From: Fusobacteriota bacterium
Lineage (GTDB): Bacteria > Fusobacteriota > Fusobacteriia > JAPLKR01
DNA length: 22,079 nt
NCBI GenBank assembly: GCA_026387965.1
Contig: JAPLKR010000128.1
Span: 1-22,079, forward strand
Direction of reading: 5' to 3'
Made by a program: the position numbers and the translations under genes. The stretch's first letter is position 1. Each line of letters starts with the position of its first letter. The notes under the pieces are model-generated. The model saw only the letters and a program-made list of their open reading frames with translations, did no database searches and was not told where the DNA came from. Positions 13,937-22,079 of this stretch are shown here, one piece after another.

Positions 13937-15709
13937 TTAATAAATTTCTTCACACAACTGCATTTTGATTTCACCACTGCACATTCCGCACCCTGTACAA
14001 CCATTTCTACAATCTTGAGTAAGTACTAACTCCTCTGATTTTTTAAGTTCTGAGATAAAATACTCACGTGATACACCTGTTGTGATAAATTCCCATGGCA
14101 TAACTTCATTCATATCTCTTGGCTTAAGGTATGAATCTAAATCTATTCCAAGCTCTTCTGCTGCTTCACGGTAGTATTGGATTTTGAAAAACTCTCTCCA
14201 TCCATCCATCTTTGCTCCACGCTTCCAAGCTGTATAGATTAAATCCCCTATGCGCTCATCTCCTCTTGAGAATACTCCCTCAATGTAAGAAGTCCGTTTA
14301 TCATGAATTTTCAAATTCAACGCTTTGGTTCGTGAGAAGAGATTTTTAAGCAGATTATGCTTTATTTCCATCTCTTCAAAACTCATTTGTCCAACCCATT
14401 GAAATGGGGTATGAGGTTTTGGAACAAAATTAGAGACGCTTATTGTAATTTGAATATCTCTTCTAATCTTTCTACCCTCACCTAATACCTTACAAGCCAA
14501 CTTATAAATGGCTTCAATGTCCTCTAACGTCTCAAAAGGAAGTCCTACCATAAAATAAAACTTCAGGTTTCTCCATCCCTCTTTAAAGGCTTGAACTGCT
14601 GTCTCAACTATATCTTCTTGAGTTATCCCTTTATTGATAACATCTCTCATGCGTTGACTTCCCGCCTCAGGTGCAAAAGTAAAGCTACTTTTTCTAAGCC
14701 CCTCTGTATCACTGGCAAGTTGTAGCGAAAAATTATCAATTCTTAGAGAAGGAAGTGATATATTCAAGTCCGGATAAGTTTTATTTAAATTTTGAATAAA
14801 AGGGCGTATCGCACTATAATCACTACTTGATAGCGATGAAAGTGAGATTTCATCGTAACCTGTATTGGCTATCGCCTCTTTTACAAAGCACATATTTTTC
14901 TCTAAACTTCTTTCTCGAACAGGACGTGTAATAATTCCCGCTTGGCAAAAACGACATCCACGGGTGCACCCTCTTTGAATCTCACTTATCAATCTATCAT
15001 GCACCAATTTCAAGTAGGATACCAAAGGTTTTTTAGGAAAAGAGAATAGATTTATATCATTCACTACACGACGCTTTAAGCTCGAAAATGGCATATTTAT
15101 GTGGATTGATGGGACATAAACTCCTGAAATTTTTGACAGTGTTTGCAATTTTTCTAATTTGCTTCTACCTCTAAGTGATTTGAACACTTGTGCTACTTCC
15201 ACAATAACCTCTTCCCCTTCACCAAGATAAAAAAAATCAATAAATTGGCTCATCGGAGCTGGATTATACGTACAACTTCCCCCGGCTGAGATAAGAGGAA
15301 AATCCTCAGACCGCTCTTTTGATTTCACAGGTATTTGTGCTAAATCTAAAATCTCTAACACATTTGAAAAACACGCTTCATACCCAAGTGAAAAGCTTAA
15401 AGTATCAAATTTGGCAAGCGGAGTCCACGTCTCTAGCGAAAAAAGTGGCACGCCATTTTCCCGGAGTAACTTTCCCATATCCTCTTTTGGCATAAACGCT
15501 CTCTCCATATAAATTCCTTCTTGCTCATTAAGAATTTCATAGAGAAGTGGCACAGTTAATCCCGACATTCCAATCTCATACAAATCAGGAAAAATCAAAC
15601 ATTGATGAAAGTCAAAATTCTCTTTTATCACCACATTAATTTCATTTCCTAAATATTGAACAGGTTTTTCGACTTTTAGTAAAAATTCCTCTATTTTCTG
15701 TTTATACAC
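13937..15709 (-). CDS. Radical SAM protein of the TIGR03960 type
   Basis: A 590-residue protein with an N-terminal B12-binding-like domain (FPDLYEIGMSGLTVPLLYEIL; FSLGYEACFSNVLEIL) and a radical SAM core. Its cluster motif is RGCTRGCRFCQAG (C248-x3-C252-x2-C255). A second cysteine group sits at the C-terminus: C567-x3-C571-x2-C574-x2-C577, likely another FeS cluster. This layout matches the TIGR03960 family, usually followed by a DUF2344 partner or fusion; none is seen here. The reaction is unknown. The start is GTG at 15707-15709 with GGAGGG six bases before it, immediately after the TldD stop, so the two genes are co-transcribed. Confidence 0.87.
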   Translation of the reverse strand: MYKQKIEEFLLKVEKPVQYLGNEINVVIKENFDFHQCLIFPDLYEIGMSGLTVPLLYEILNEQEGIYMERAFMPKEDMGKLLRENGVPLFSLETWTPLAKFDTLSFSLGYEACFSNVLEILDLAQIPVKSKERSEDFPLISAGGSCTYNPAPMSQFIDFFYLGEGEEVIVEVAQVFKSLRGRSKLEKLQTLSKISGVYVPSIHINMPFSSLKRRVVNDINLFSFPKKPLVSYLKLVHDRLISEIQRGCTRGCRFCQAGIITRPVRERSLEKNMCFVKEAIANTGYDEISLSSLSSSDYSAIRPFIQNLNKTYPDLNISLPSLRIDNFSLQLASDTEGLRKSSFTFAPEAGSQRMRDVINKGITQEDIVETAVQAFKEGWRNLKFYFMVGLPFETLEDIEAIYKLACKVLGEGRKIRRDIQITISVSNFVPKPHTPFQWVGQMSFEEMEIKHNLLKNLFSRTKALNLKIHDKRTSYIEGVFSRGDERIGDLIYTAWKRGAKMDGWREFFKIQYYREAAEELGIDLDSYLKPRDMNEVMPWEFITTGVSREYFISELKKSEELVLTQDCRNGCTGCGMCSGEIKMQLCEEIY

Positions 15710-17086
15710 TTAATTCCCTCCAACGGTAATATTGGTAATTCGAATAGTTGGTTGCCCGCTCGTTACAGGAACCCCTTGACCAGATTTACCGCATTGTCCT
15801 ACAGTAAAATGTAAATCTGAACCAATATGAGTAATATTTTCAAGCACTTTTTTTCCATCACTTTGCAGTGTGGCATTTCGAACAGGATAGGTGATTTCTC
15901 CATTTTCTATTACATACGCTTCTAGTGCCGCAAAGACAAATTCACCTGTCACAGTATCCACTTGGCCCCCACCCATACGGGCCACATAGAGACCTTTTTG
16001 AGTTTGCTTTAGCATCTCTTCAAGCGTATCATTTCCAACTTGTATATAGGTGTTTCTCATTCTAGGAATCGGCATTTTTTTATAGGCCTCACGTCTTCCA
16101 CTCCCCGTCAAATGCGTCACATTAGACTTCATCGCAGTGAGTTGGCTATTCATGAAATTCACTACAACTCCCTTATCAATAAGGATGCTTAACTCAGTTT
16201 TTATGCCCTCATCATCAAAATACGTAGAACCAAAAAATCCTGGCTCAATGCCACTATCTATCACTGTTAATTTTTCAGAAGCAATTTTTTGATTTTTGTA
16301 CTTTCTAAAAATAGAGACCTCTTCTTGAACTAAATCAAGCTCAAGTCCATGCCCGCAAGCTTCATGAATCATTGTTCCACCAGCTTTTCCAGCGATAATT
16401 ACATCCATTACCCCCGAAACAACAGATTTAGATTCAAGCAGTATATGAGCCACGCGAAGTGCCTCTTTGGCAGCTGCTAAAATTTTATCATGGGTAAAAT
16501 GTTCAAACCCATTTGATGAACCTATGGATTCATATCCCGTTTGAATATCGCCCTCTTTTGAAAGGATAACTGTATTTCTATAAACGCCACGATTGATACA
16601 CTCTTTTGTGTGTATCCCTCGACTATTAATAATCTCAACTACTTTTGAAGCATCATTATACCCTGAAGAAAATTGTTGAAGAAATGGGTCATTTTTTTCA
16701 TGAATAAATTTATCGGCTAATTCTAAAAGTTCGATTTTTTCATCTAAAGAGACCGTATTATAATCGATTTTTGCATTTTTAGGGGCCTCCTCGATACTTT
16801 CCGATACAATAATCTCTGGAAGCTCTCCGCCAAGTGGATTTAGTGTAGAGGCCAGAGAAAAAAGCCCTTCATAAGTTACATCATTGGTGTGGCCAAAAAC
16901 GCTTTTGTCACCTTTAATAATTCGTATACTTGCGCCTTCTTCTACCCCTTCCGTAATCTCTTCAACTATTTTATTTACCAAAAGAAGTTGAGTAGAGTAC
17001 TTCTTCTCAAAATAAATCTCTGAAAAATCATGCCCCGCTACTGCAGTGGCTAATATATCTCTTATTTCATTTATTTTCAACTCCAT
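15710..17086 (-). CDS. tldD: TldD-family metalloprotease
   Basis: The catalytic member of the TldD/TldE (PmbA) protease pair, which digests unfolded peptides and processes some modified peptides such as microcin B17. The zinc motif HEACGH is present (H246-E247-x3-H251, counting from the most upstream possible start, GTG at 17101), as are the C-terminal cysteine C437 (QCGKSGQG, the third ligand) and the closing SGQPTIRITNITVGG. I place the start at the ATG at 17084-17086 because GGAGG (17092-17096) lies five bases before it; this gives 458 residues. The usual partner TldE is not in the window. Together with the radical SAM gene it forms a two-gene unit with no intergenic bases. Confidence 0.93.
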   Translation of the reverse strand: MELKINEIRDILATAVAGHDFSEIYFEKKYSTQLLLVNKIVEEITEGVEEGASIRIIKGDKSVFGHTNDVTYEGLFSLASTLNPLGGELPEIIVSESIEEAPKNAKIDYNTVSLDEKIELLELADKFIHEKNDPFLQQFSSGYNDASKVVEIINSRGIHTKECINRGVYRNTVILSKEGDIQTGYESIGSSNGFEHFTHDKILAAAKEALRVAHILLESKSVVSGVMDVIIAGKAGGTMIHEACGHGLELDLVQEEVSIFRKYKNQKIASEKLTVIDSGIEPGFFGSTYFDDEGIKTELSILIDKGVVVNFMNSQLTAMKSNVTHLTGSGRREAYKKMPIPRMRNTYIQVGNDTLEEMLKQTQKGLYVARMGGGQVDTVTGEFVFAALEAYVIENGEITYPVRNATLQSDGKKVLENITHIGSDLHFTVGQCGKSGQGVPVTSGQPTIRITNITVGGN

Positions 17087-17101
17087 TTTTTCCTCCATCA
17101 C

Positions 17102-17385
17102 ATTGTGACCGTTACTCTTTTTTCAGTAACTCCCCACTTTTTTATTCATGTCCCACTTAATATAGATGCCATTTTCTCGACTATTTTTTTATTGATTTTC
17201 TCTTGTATCGCCTAAATGTTCAATCTCTACACTCTATTATACCGTTTTTTCTTCTAAAGCACCACAGTTAATATCTAGAAGAGCCGGAAAATTGCAAAAA
17301 AAATCCGCCATAAACGGATTTTTAAGTTTCAATTTTAGTGCGTACATCGCATTATTGAAGCTAAAAAAGTTTTATAAAGTAACTC
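17102..17385. other. Non-coding interval upstream of tldD
   Basis: No gene is recognised apart from the tail of the GH125 remnant, which ends at 17335. It contains a hairpin terminator (17296-17323) and AT-rich DNA that should hold the tldD promoter, but no single box pair stands out. Confidence 0.4.
17296..17323 (-). terminator. Terminator downstream of the GH125/IS630 region
   Basis: AAATCCG and CGGATTT form a stem (9 bp with flanking A-T pairs, 17299-17307 with 17315-17323) around a seven-base loop. Eight T residues follow on the minus strand. It would stop transcription from the mannosidase remnant before tldD, and may be the original terminator of the GH125 gene. Confidence 0.7.
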
Positions 17386-17605
17386 TCAAAACAATGTGTT
17401 TGCCCAAGCAAACCAAATACGCGCGTACTCCTTTGCATCATCATTGTGTACCCCTTCATGCATGAAATTACTTTCTGCATGACATTTTTTTATCTGTTCT
17501 AAACACAGTGCAATTTCCGCTGGATTATCACTTGTTAACACTTGAATCACTCTAGAAATTGGCGTCATTCATGAGTAATTGACTTCCAAGTCCATCTACC
17601 TCATA
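17335..17605 (-). pseudogene. Glycoside hydrolase family 125 (exo-alpha-1,6-mannosidase) remnant
   Basis: A fragment begins directly at the IS630 junction with YAYEVDGLGSQLLMNDAN, matching the GH125 'YEVDGFGN..LMDDAN' block that holds a catalytic acidic residue. It is then cut, and the next frame (17568 down) reads ISRVIQVLTSDNPAEIALCL, then NFMHEGVHNDDAKEYARIWF and AWANTLF, the family's C-terminal 'FMHESF..DDP..F.R.WFAWAN' block. About 65-70 residues between these blocks are missing, by comparison with family length. A TGA at 17386-17388 replaces the usual Gly of 'LFGEL', and the frame then continues to 17335. GH125 enzymes trim alpha-1,6-mannose. The N-terminal two thirds is not seen anywhere in the window. 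Confidence 0.8.
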
Positions 17606-18280
17606 GGCATATATTTCCATTATTTAAAATTATTTCTTCTATTTGAGGTTTTTTGTGAAAAGAGGTGTTATCCATTATCACAACTTGTCCAAACCTTAAT
17701 TCTGGCAATAGTTGTTCTCTTAACCAAGTAATAAACACGACAGTATCTGTATGTCCATTAAAACACATTGACGCTAGCACTTGTTTATCATTTAATACTG
17801 CAATTAACGTTGTTCTTTTTTTACTAGAAACCGAAATTTCTCCATAAAGTCTATTCTCTTCACTCAATTCATAATTTTTATGAATTGAATGGTCTACACC
17901 ACTCTTATCAATATAAACTAAATTACAAGAGAGGTACTGTGCAATCCTTCGATTATAGGCTTCTCTTAACTCTTCATTTCGTTCTTTGTATTTTGGATTT
18001 TTTTATGGGTAACTTGCTCTCGCTTCAAGCAGTAATAGATTGCTTGAAGCCCCACTTTCTCTATTTTTACAATCTCCAGTAAATATAAGTCAGGATTTTC
18101 TTTTACTACTTGTTTAACCTTTTCTACATCTATTTTCTGAGCATTTTTATTACCGAAATAACCCAGATTTAGATCGCCTTCTAATTCTCTCTTCTTTATC
18201 CATGTATAGAGCGTTTGGCGGCTAAGTTTTAGCATCTTTGCAATTTTTTGTACACATATTTTATTATCATACTCGGCCAT
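17605..18280 (-). mobile_element. IS630-family element, truncated and frameshifted
   Basis: The transposase N-terminal half (17966-18280) has a helix-turn-helix, KMLKLSRQTLYTWIKKRELE, and a second one, EIVKIEKVGLQAIYYCLKR. A one-base loss in the T run at 17998-18004 (plus strand) breaks the frame. The second half continues in another frame: NPKYKERNEELREAYNRRI, then LVYIDKSGVD with the first catalytic Asp, then QVVIMDNTSFHK with the second Asp. It stops at LNNGN, fused to GH125 codons. The final Glu of the DDE triad and the 3' end are missing, so it cannot transpose. Its outer end near 18300-18330 could not be defined. Confidence 0.88.
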
Positions 18281-18741
18281 TTCTAATTTTTATATATCTT
18301 CACTGTATGACATTACTCACCATTTTTTCTTCTTTATTTGAGTTTAGCATACATGAGTATTTTGCCAAGTTTTGTTTATATACTGCTATAATAAATAATA
18401 AGTAGCGTTCTACAATACGCAAACCGTAAAAATCAACATTAATTTTACTACAAAAGATTTGTATCATTTTTCAAACTCTTGCTTTTCATAGAAATTCCAC
18501 TCATTTTACACTCATTGAAATATATTATCTTTAATGACTAAGCCAATATATCGTAATCAATTAAAAAACAATTCTTTTATATGATTTATTACATCTATCG
18601 ATTAAATGCACTCTATTTTCTAATTTCACAGTTGTCATTCTTACAAATAAGTTTTCTCGTTTTGCAGACTTTCCTCCTGGAAAATTTTGATTTCAAAAGC
18701 AAAAGAAAAGAGTTAAGATGCACTTAACTCTTTTCTTTTTT
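18281..18741. other. 461-bp non-coding interval with a plus-strand promoter-like site
   Basis: No coding gene is seen on either strand. It holds a plus-strand extended -10 promoter-like sequence (18362-18392), AT-rich DNA without clear homology, and a strong hairpin-T-run at its right end. A small transcript between the two is conceivable but not supported by a recognised RNA family. Confidence 0.4.
18362..18392 (+). promoter_or_regulatory. Plus-strand extended -10 promoter-like sequence
   Basis: TGCTATAAT (extended -10, TATAAT at 18387-18392) with TTGCCA at 18362-18367, 19 bases apart. No plus-strand gene follows. It could be fortuitous in AT-rich DNA. Confidence 0.4.
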
Positions 18742-18743
18742 TT
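18701..18743. terminator. Terminator after the SNF2 helicase gene
   Basis: A perfect 17-bp AT-rich stem (18701-18717 with 18723-18739; core GAGTTAAG/CTTAACTC) around ATGCA. It sits directly after the helicase stop on the minus strand. It ends in a longer T run on the plus strand, so it could work in both directions. Confidence 0.85.
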
Positions 18744-21700
18744 ATTCATTTTTCAGCAAATCTAACAAATCAGTACCATTTAATTTCTCGTTTCTTGAAC
18801 TCCCATTTTCACTATATATCCCCTCTTGGATGATACGCTTTCTCTCTTGAAGTTCTATAATTTTACTTTCAATACTGTTTTCCACAATCAATTTATATAC
18901 AAAAACTTTTTTATCTTGTCCTATTCTATGCGCTCTATCTGTAGCTTGATTTTCAACAGCCGGATTCCACCATGGATCATAATGAATTACGCTATCCGCC
19001 TCAACAAGATTTAAGCCAACTCCCCCAGCTTTTAAACTAATCAAGAATATTGGCACTTCACTTTTTTGAAATTTTTCTATCTCTTGTTCGCGTTTTACTG
19101 TGCTTCCTGTAAGTTTAGCATAAGTGATATTTTCACTTTCAAAATACTTTTCAATAATCCCTATCATCTCGGTAAACTGAGAAAAAACAAGTATTTTTCT
19201 GCCTTCAGCTAAGAGTTCTGCTACTAAATCTTTAAAAAGTTCAAATTTTGCAGACTCTTTGATTTTCTTCGCCTCATCAATTTTAAGCAATTGCGGATGA
19301 CAACAAATTTGTCGCAGTTTAAGTAGGGCATCAAGCACAATAATTTGAGATTTCGCAATCCCTTTTTCAACAATGACATCTCTAATTTGCTTCTCCAATG
19401 CGAGTCGTACCCCTTCATAAAGCTTGCCTTGTCTCTCTTCAAACTGTGTCATTTTTATAATGATAGTTTTTTCAGGAAGTTCGCTGGCAACTTTCTCTTT
19501 TGTTCTTCTTAAAATAAAAGGAGCTACCCTTCTATTCAACCTTTTTTGTACCACCCTATCGCCTGATTGTTCAATCGCTTTTCGGTACTCTTTGTTAAAT
19601 CTCTCGCGACTCTTTAAAAAACCAGGCATTAGAAAATGGAAAATTGACCAAAGCTCTCCAAGATGATTCTCTATTGGTGTTCCCGATAAAGCTAATCGGT
19701 GGTGGGCTTTTAGTGAACGAATCGCAAACCCCATTTTCGTTGAAGCATTTTTAATTTTTTGTGCTTCATCTAAAATAATATAATCAAAAATACTCTCTGA
19801 GTATTTTATACAATCTCGCAACGCCAAGCTATAAGTCGTGATCATTAAATCCACACATTTCTCATTTTCAAAAATTTTGTTCCGATCTTTACCATGCAAA
19901 ATAACATAGGTCAAATTTGGCGTGAATTTTTCTATCTCATGTTTCCAATTACTCAGAAGTGATGTCGGTACAATTAAGAGGGATGGTCCTTTCAATTTTC
20001 CTAACTCCTTTAACCGAGAGAGATGCGCTAAGGTTTGAATAGTTTTACCCAGACCCATATCATCAGCCAGTATTCCACAAAATTGATATTCATGTAAGAA
20101 ATTAAGCCAGTTAATGCCTTCTTGTTGATAAGGACGGAGTGCTACTGTCAACGACTTGGGAGGCAAAACTTCTTCAATACTTTCAAAACGCCTTAACTTC
20201 TCAGACAGTTCAATAACTTCTCGACTTCCCTTCCATTTGATATGCTCATAATCTAAGCTTTCAAGCAAGTGCGCCTCTGTAAGTGCTATTTCAACTCTCT
20301 CTCCGATTTTTTCACGTCCATAAAGTTGTAAAATAGTTTTTAGTATCGGCTCTATTTCACTCTTCTTAATTTTACAATATTTACCTTTTTCACTTTTTAG
20401 ATAAAGTTCCTCTGGAAGATTTTCAATAAATATTTCCCCTAACTCTATTTCAAATGTTTTAAAAAATGAAGCTATCATGGGAAGTAGAGGTTGCTGTTTC
20501 CCATTTATTTCAAGAGTAAAATGAAGTGAAAACCAATCTAACTTAGTACTTTCAACATAAATATTCTCAATATTTTCAAATTCTAGAGAGAATTTCTCAT
20601 CGAAAACCACTTCATATCCATAACTTTCAAGCTTTTCTACATCTGAGTTCAAAAATTTATCCCATAAAAAACATATATCATAGCTTTTCATATGAATGGG
20701 GAAGCGAAATTTTGCAATTGATTCTGATATTTGTTCTAACTGCAATGCTAGAATATGTTGTACTGCTGCACGTTCGCCTGCCACATCCCGTAAAATCGTC
20801 ACAATTTGATCATTTTCTTCCATTTGTGTTTGCGCTGAAAGAGCACGATTTCTAAACGTATAGCCACCATAAGAGAAAAATAGTGAAAGCTCATTTTCAA
20901 TGGACGAAGTTTTATCTATACCAGAAATTTTAACTTTAACTCTTAATTTCTCATCAACCTCTTTTGAAAATAGCGCTGCCGGCTTCTCAATTTTTTCCTG
21001 AGGGAAAAGTTTCTCAAGCCTAAAATGCACTTTAGCTAACTCCTCTTCTGAAACGGAAGCAATCCTATTTAATATTTTCCATTCATCTAACGACATGCTG
21101 CTCTCAATTTCATAAAGCATTCCCTCTAATGGGTCAAGTTTGAGTAGAGGCAGTGTCGGAATTATCAGCGAATCAAGCGCAATTGAAGAGATGAGCTTAA
21201 ACCCATCTTTCGACTCTTTCCATTTCTGTTCAAGTTTAAGATTTTCCGATGAAAATCGAATGGCTACACGATTTTTTTGATAAAACAAGCGTCCCGTGTT
21301 AACTGCTTCGCGCAGTGCAAGATAGCCTATTTTGCCCTTTACTTGAATCCCTTGATTGTAATAATCAGGTGCACTTTCACCTAACTCAATTAAAGGGATA
21401 TCCTCACTTGATAAATAATGGCGATAGTGTTTATACGCAAGTTGGGTAAAGCTACTCGCTTTGCCAACATTAGTCTCTCCACTTCTCTTATTCTTTTTTG
21501 TAATATACGGTGCGAGGGTATAAATGTCGTTCCATTGTACTTTACTGAGTTCATAAATCACAAACTCTTCATGAGGTGATAGCTGGTTTATAGAACTTTT
21601 TTCTTCTTCAAGAAGCGATAACCAGTGATTCGCTGTGTGTTTTTTAGATACTTGCTTCATATTTGGTAAGATTTTGTGATTTTGTAAATTCTCTACAACG

Positions 21701-22079
21701 CTTTTTTCTCCAAGCTTAAATACGCCTAAAGAAGCAAGCTTTTTCTCAAACAAAACGTTGCTTTCTTCTTCATCAAATTCATTTTGATATTCTACATTAT
21801 ACCTTAGAAGTGCCGCTGCGGCATGCTTACACAGTACACCATAAGGACACGTGCACTCACTCATAATGCTTGTAAGATTCTCACTTTTTTTCAGAGTGAC
21901 ATCCACTAAATATTTTTTGCCTTTCTCATTTACAACCATAGAGGTCATTCTTACACGCTCTTTAGAAACCTCTTGAATTTCTATATTTACCACTAGCTTA
22001 GAATTAAAGTAGGCAGCACCACGTGTGAAAATGGTGCTGCCAAATGTTTTTTGTATCTCTTCTTTAGTAATAGCAATCA
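18742..22079 (-). CDS. SWIM zinc-finger SNF2-family helicase (5' end outside window)
   Basis: A large DNA-dependent ATPase of the bacterial SNF2/HepA-like type. The frame is open through the right edge: 28 codons upstream of 21993 read IAITKEEIQKTFGSTIFTRG and continue without a stop, matching the start of SWIM-domain proteins, so a GTG at 21991-21993 is not the true start. Counting from that GTG: SWIM motif C47-T-C49 to C55-K-H57; a long central region (about 100-600); Walker A DDMGLGKT at 644-651; DEAQ box at 742-745; motif III SGTPIENHLGELW; and helicase C-terminal signatures ending with RAHRIGQ. Probably remodels protein-DNA complexes or aids transcription recycling. Only a few N-terminal residues are likely missing. 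Confidence 0.95.
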   Translation of the reverse strand, partial: IAITKEEIQKTFGSTIFTRGAAYFNSKLVVNIEIQEVSKERVRMTSMVVNEKGKKYLVDVTLKKSENLTSIMSECTCPYGVLCKHAAAALLRYNVEYQNEFDEEESNVLFEKKLASLGVFKLGEKSVVENLQNHKILPNMKQVSKKHTANHWLSLLEEEKSSINQLSPHEEFVIYELSKVQWNDIYTLAPYITKKNKRSGETNVGKASSFTQLAYKHYRHYLSSEDIPLIELGESAPDYYNQGIQVKGKIGYLALREAVNTGRLFYQKNRVAIRFSSENLKLEQKWKESKDGFKLISSIALDSLIIPTLPLLKLDPLEGMLYEIESSMSLDEWKILNRIASVSEEELAKVHFRLEKLFPQEKIEKPAALFSKEVDEKLRVKVKISGIDKTSSIENELSLFFSYGGYTFRNRALSAQTQMEENDQIVTILRDVAGERAAVQHILALQLEQISESIAKFRFPIHMKSYDICFLWDKFLNSDVEKLESYGYEVVFDEKFSLEFENIENIYVESTKLDWFSLHFTLEINGKQQPLLPMIASFFKTFEIELGEIFIENLPEELYLKSEKGKYCKIKKSEIEPILKTILQLYGREKIGERVEIALTEAHLLESLDYEHIKWKGSREVIELSEKLRRFESIEEVLPPKSLTVALRPYQQEGINWLNFLHEYQFCGILADDMGLGKTIQTLAHLSRLKELGKLKGPSLLIVPTSLLSNWKHEIEKFTPNLTYVILHGKDRNKIFENEKCVDLMITTYSLALRDCIKYSESIFDYIILDEAQKIKNASTKMGFAIRSLKAHHRLALSGTPIENHLGELWSIFHFLMPGFLKSRERFNKEYRKAIEQSGDRVVQKRLNRRVAPFILRRTKEKVASELPEKTIIIKMTQFEERQGKLYEGVRLALEKQIRDVIVEKGIAKSQIIVLDALLKLRQICCHPQLLKIDEAKKIKESAKFELFKDLVAELLAEGRKILVFSQFTEMIGIIEKYFESENITYAKLTGSTVKREQEIEKFQKSEVPIFLISLKAGGVGLNLVEADSVIHYDPWWNPAVENQATDRAHRIGQDKKVFVYKLIVENSIESKIIELQERKRIIQEGIYSENGSSRNEKLNGTDLLDLLKNE

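Noticed and set aside
22012-22041. Terminator upstream of the helicase gene
   Set aside because: The helicase reading frame runs straight through it with family-like protein sequence, so it is coding DNA. The short T run lies on the plus strand, where there is no gene.
1-22079. CRISPR array, tRNA or rRNA genes
   Set aside because: No regularly spaced direct repeats, no tRNA cloverleaf pattern and no rRNA signature were noticed on either strand by eye.

Overview
This is an AT-rich bacterial chromosome segment. Nearly every gene lies on the minus strand; the one clear plus-strand gene is ald. Gene content (alanine dehydrogenase, ornithine-racemase-like enzyme, Isf-like iron-sulfur flavoprotein, SWIM/SNF2 helicase, strong GGAGG ribosome sites, AT-rich intrinsic terminators) suggests an anaerobic low-GC lineage such as Bacillota (Clostridia-like) or Fusobacteriota. 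I cannot name the genus.

Layout. 1-206: one end of an IS30-family element whose transposase runs off the left edge. 362-1477: ald, with a clear promoter and terminator. 1682-2729: a RhaD-like class II aldolase overlapping the C-terminal stub of a carbon-nitrogen hydrolase. 2867-3959: a decayed IS3-family element. 4097-7356: the de novo NAD operon nadA-nadC-nadB, with a promoter flanked by an inverted repeat. 7550-8919: a patatin-like lipase and a broken HAD-type gene. 9044-12871: a run of small codirectional genes (Isf-like flavoprotein, amino-acid racemase, TRIC-type channel, two GNAT acetyltransferases) with a decayed P-loop NTPase gene between the two GNATs. 13150-13866: a Sir2 deacylase. 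13937-17086: a TIGR03960-like radical SAM protein abutting TldD. 17335-18280: a GH125 alpha-mannosidase remnant joined to a truncated IS630-family transposase. 18742-22079: a large SWIM/SNF2 helicase that is open at the right edge.

How the genes relate. NadA, NadB and NadC make nicotinate mononucleotide from aspartate. Ald and Sir2 are NAD users, but nothing links them beyond proximity. TldD and the radical SAM protein are probably co-transcribed (zero-base gap). The flavoprotein, racemase, channel and GNAT genes are closely spaced and may form one operon.

The most striking property is gene decay. Six loci (carbon-nitrogen hydrolase, IS3, HAD, P-loop NTPase, GH125, IS630) are truncated or carry frameshifts or stops, while a dozen metabolic genes between them are intact. 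I did not find a convincing new biological system. The best leads are the inverted repeat around the nadA promoter, the patatin/HAD pair, a compact palindrome resembling an IS30 end, and an unexplained plus-strand promoter-to-terminator stretch at 18362-18739.
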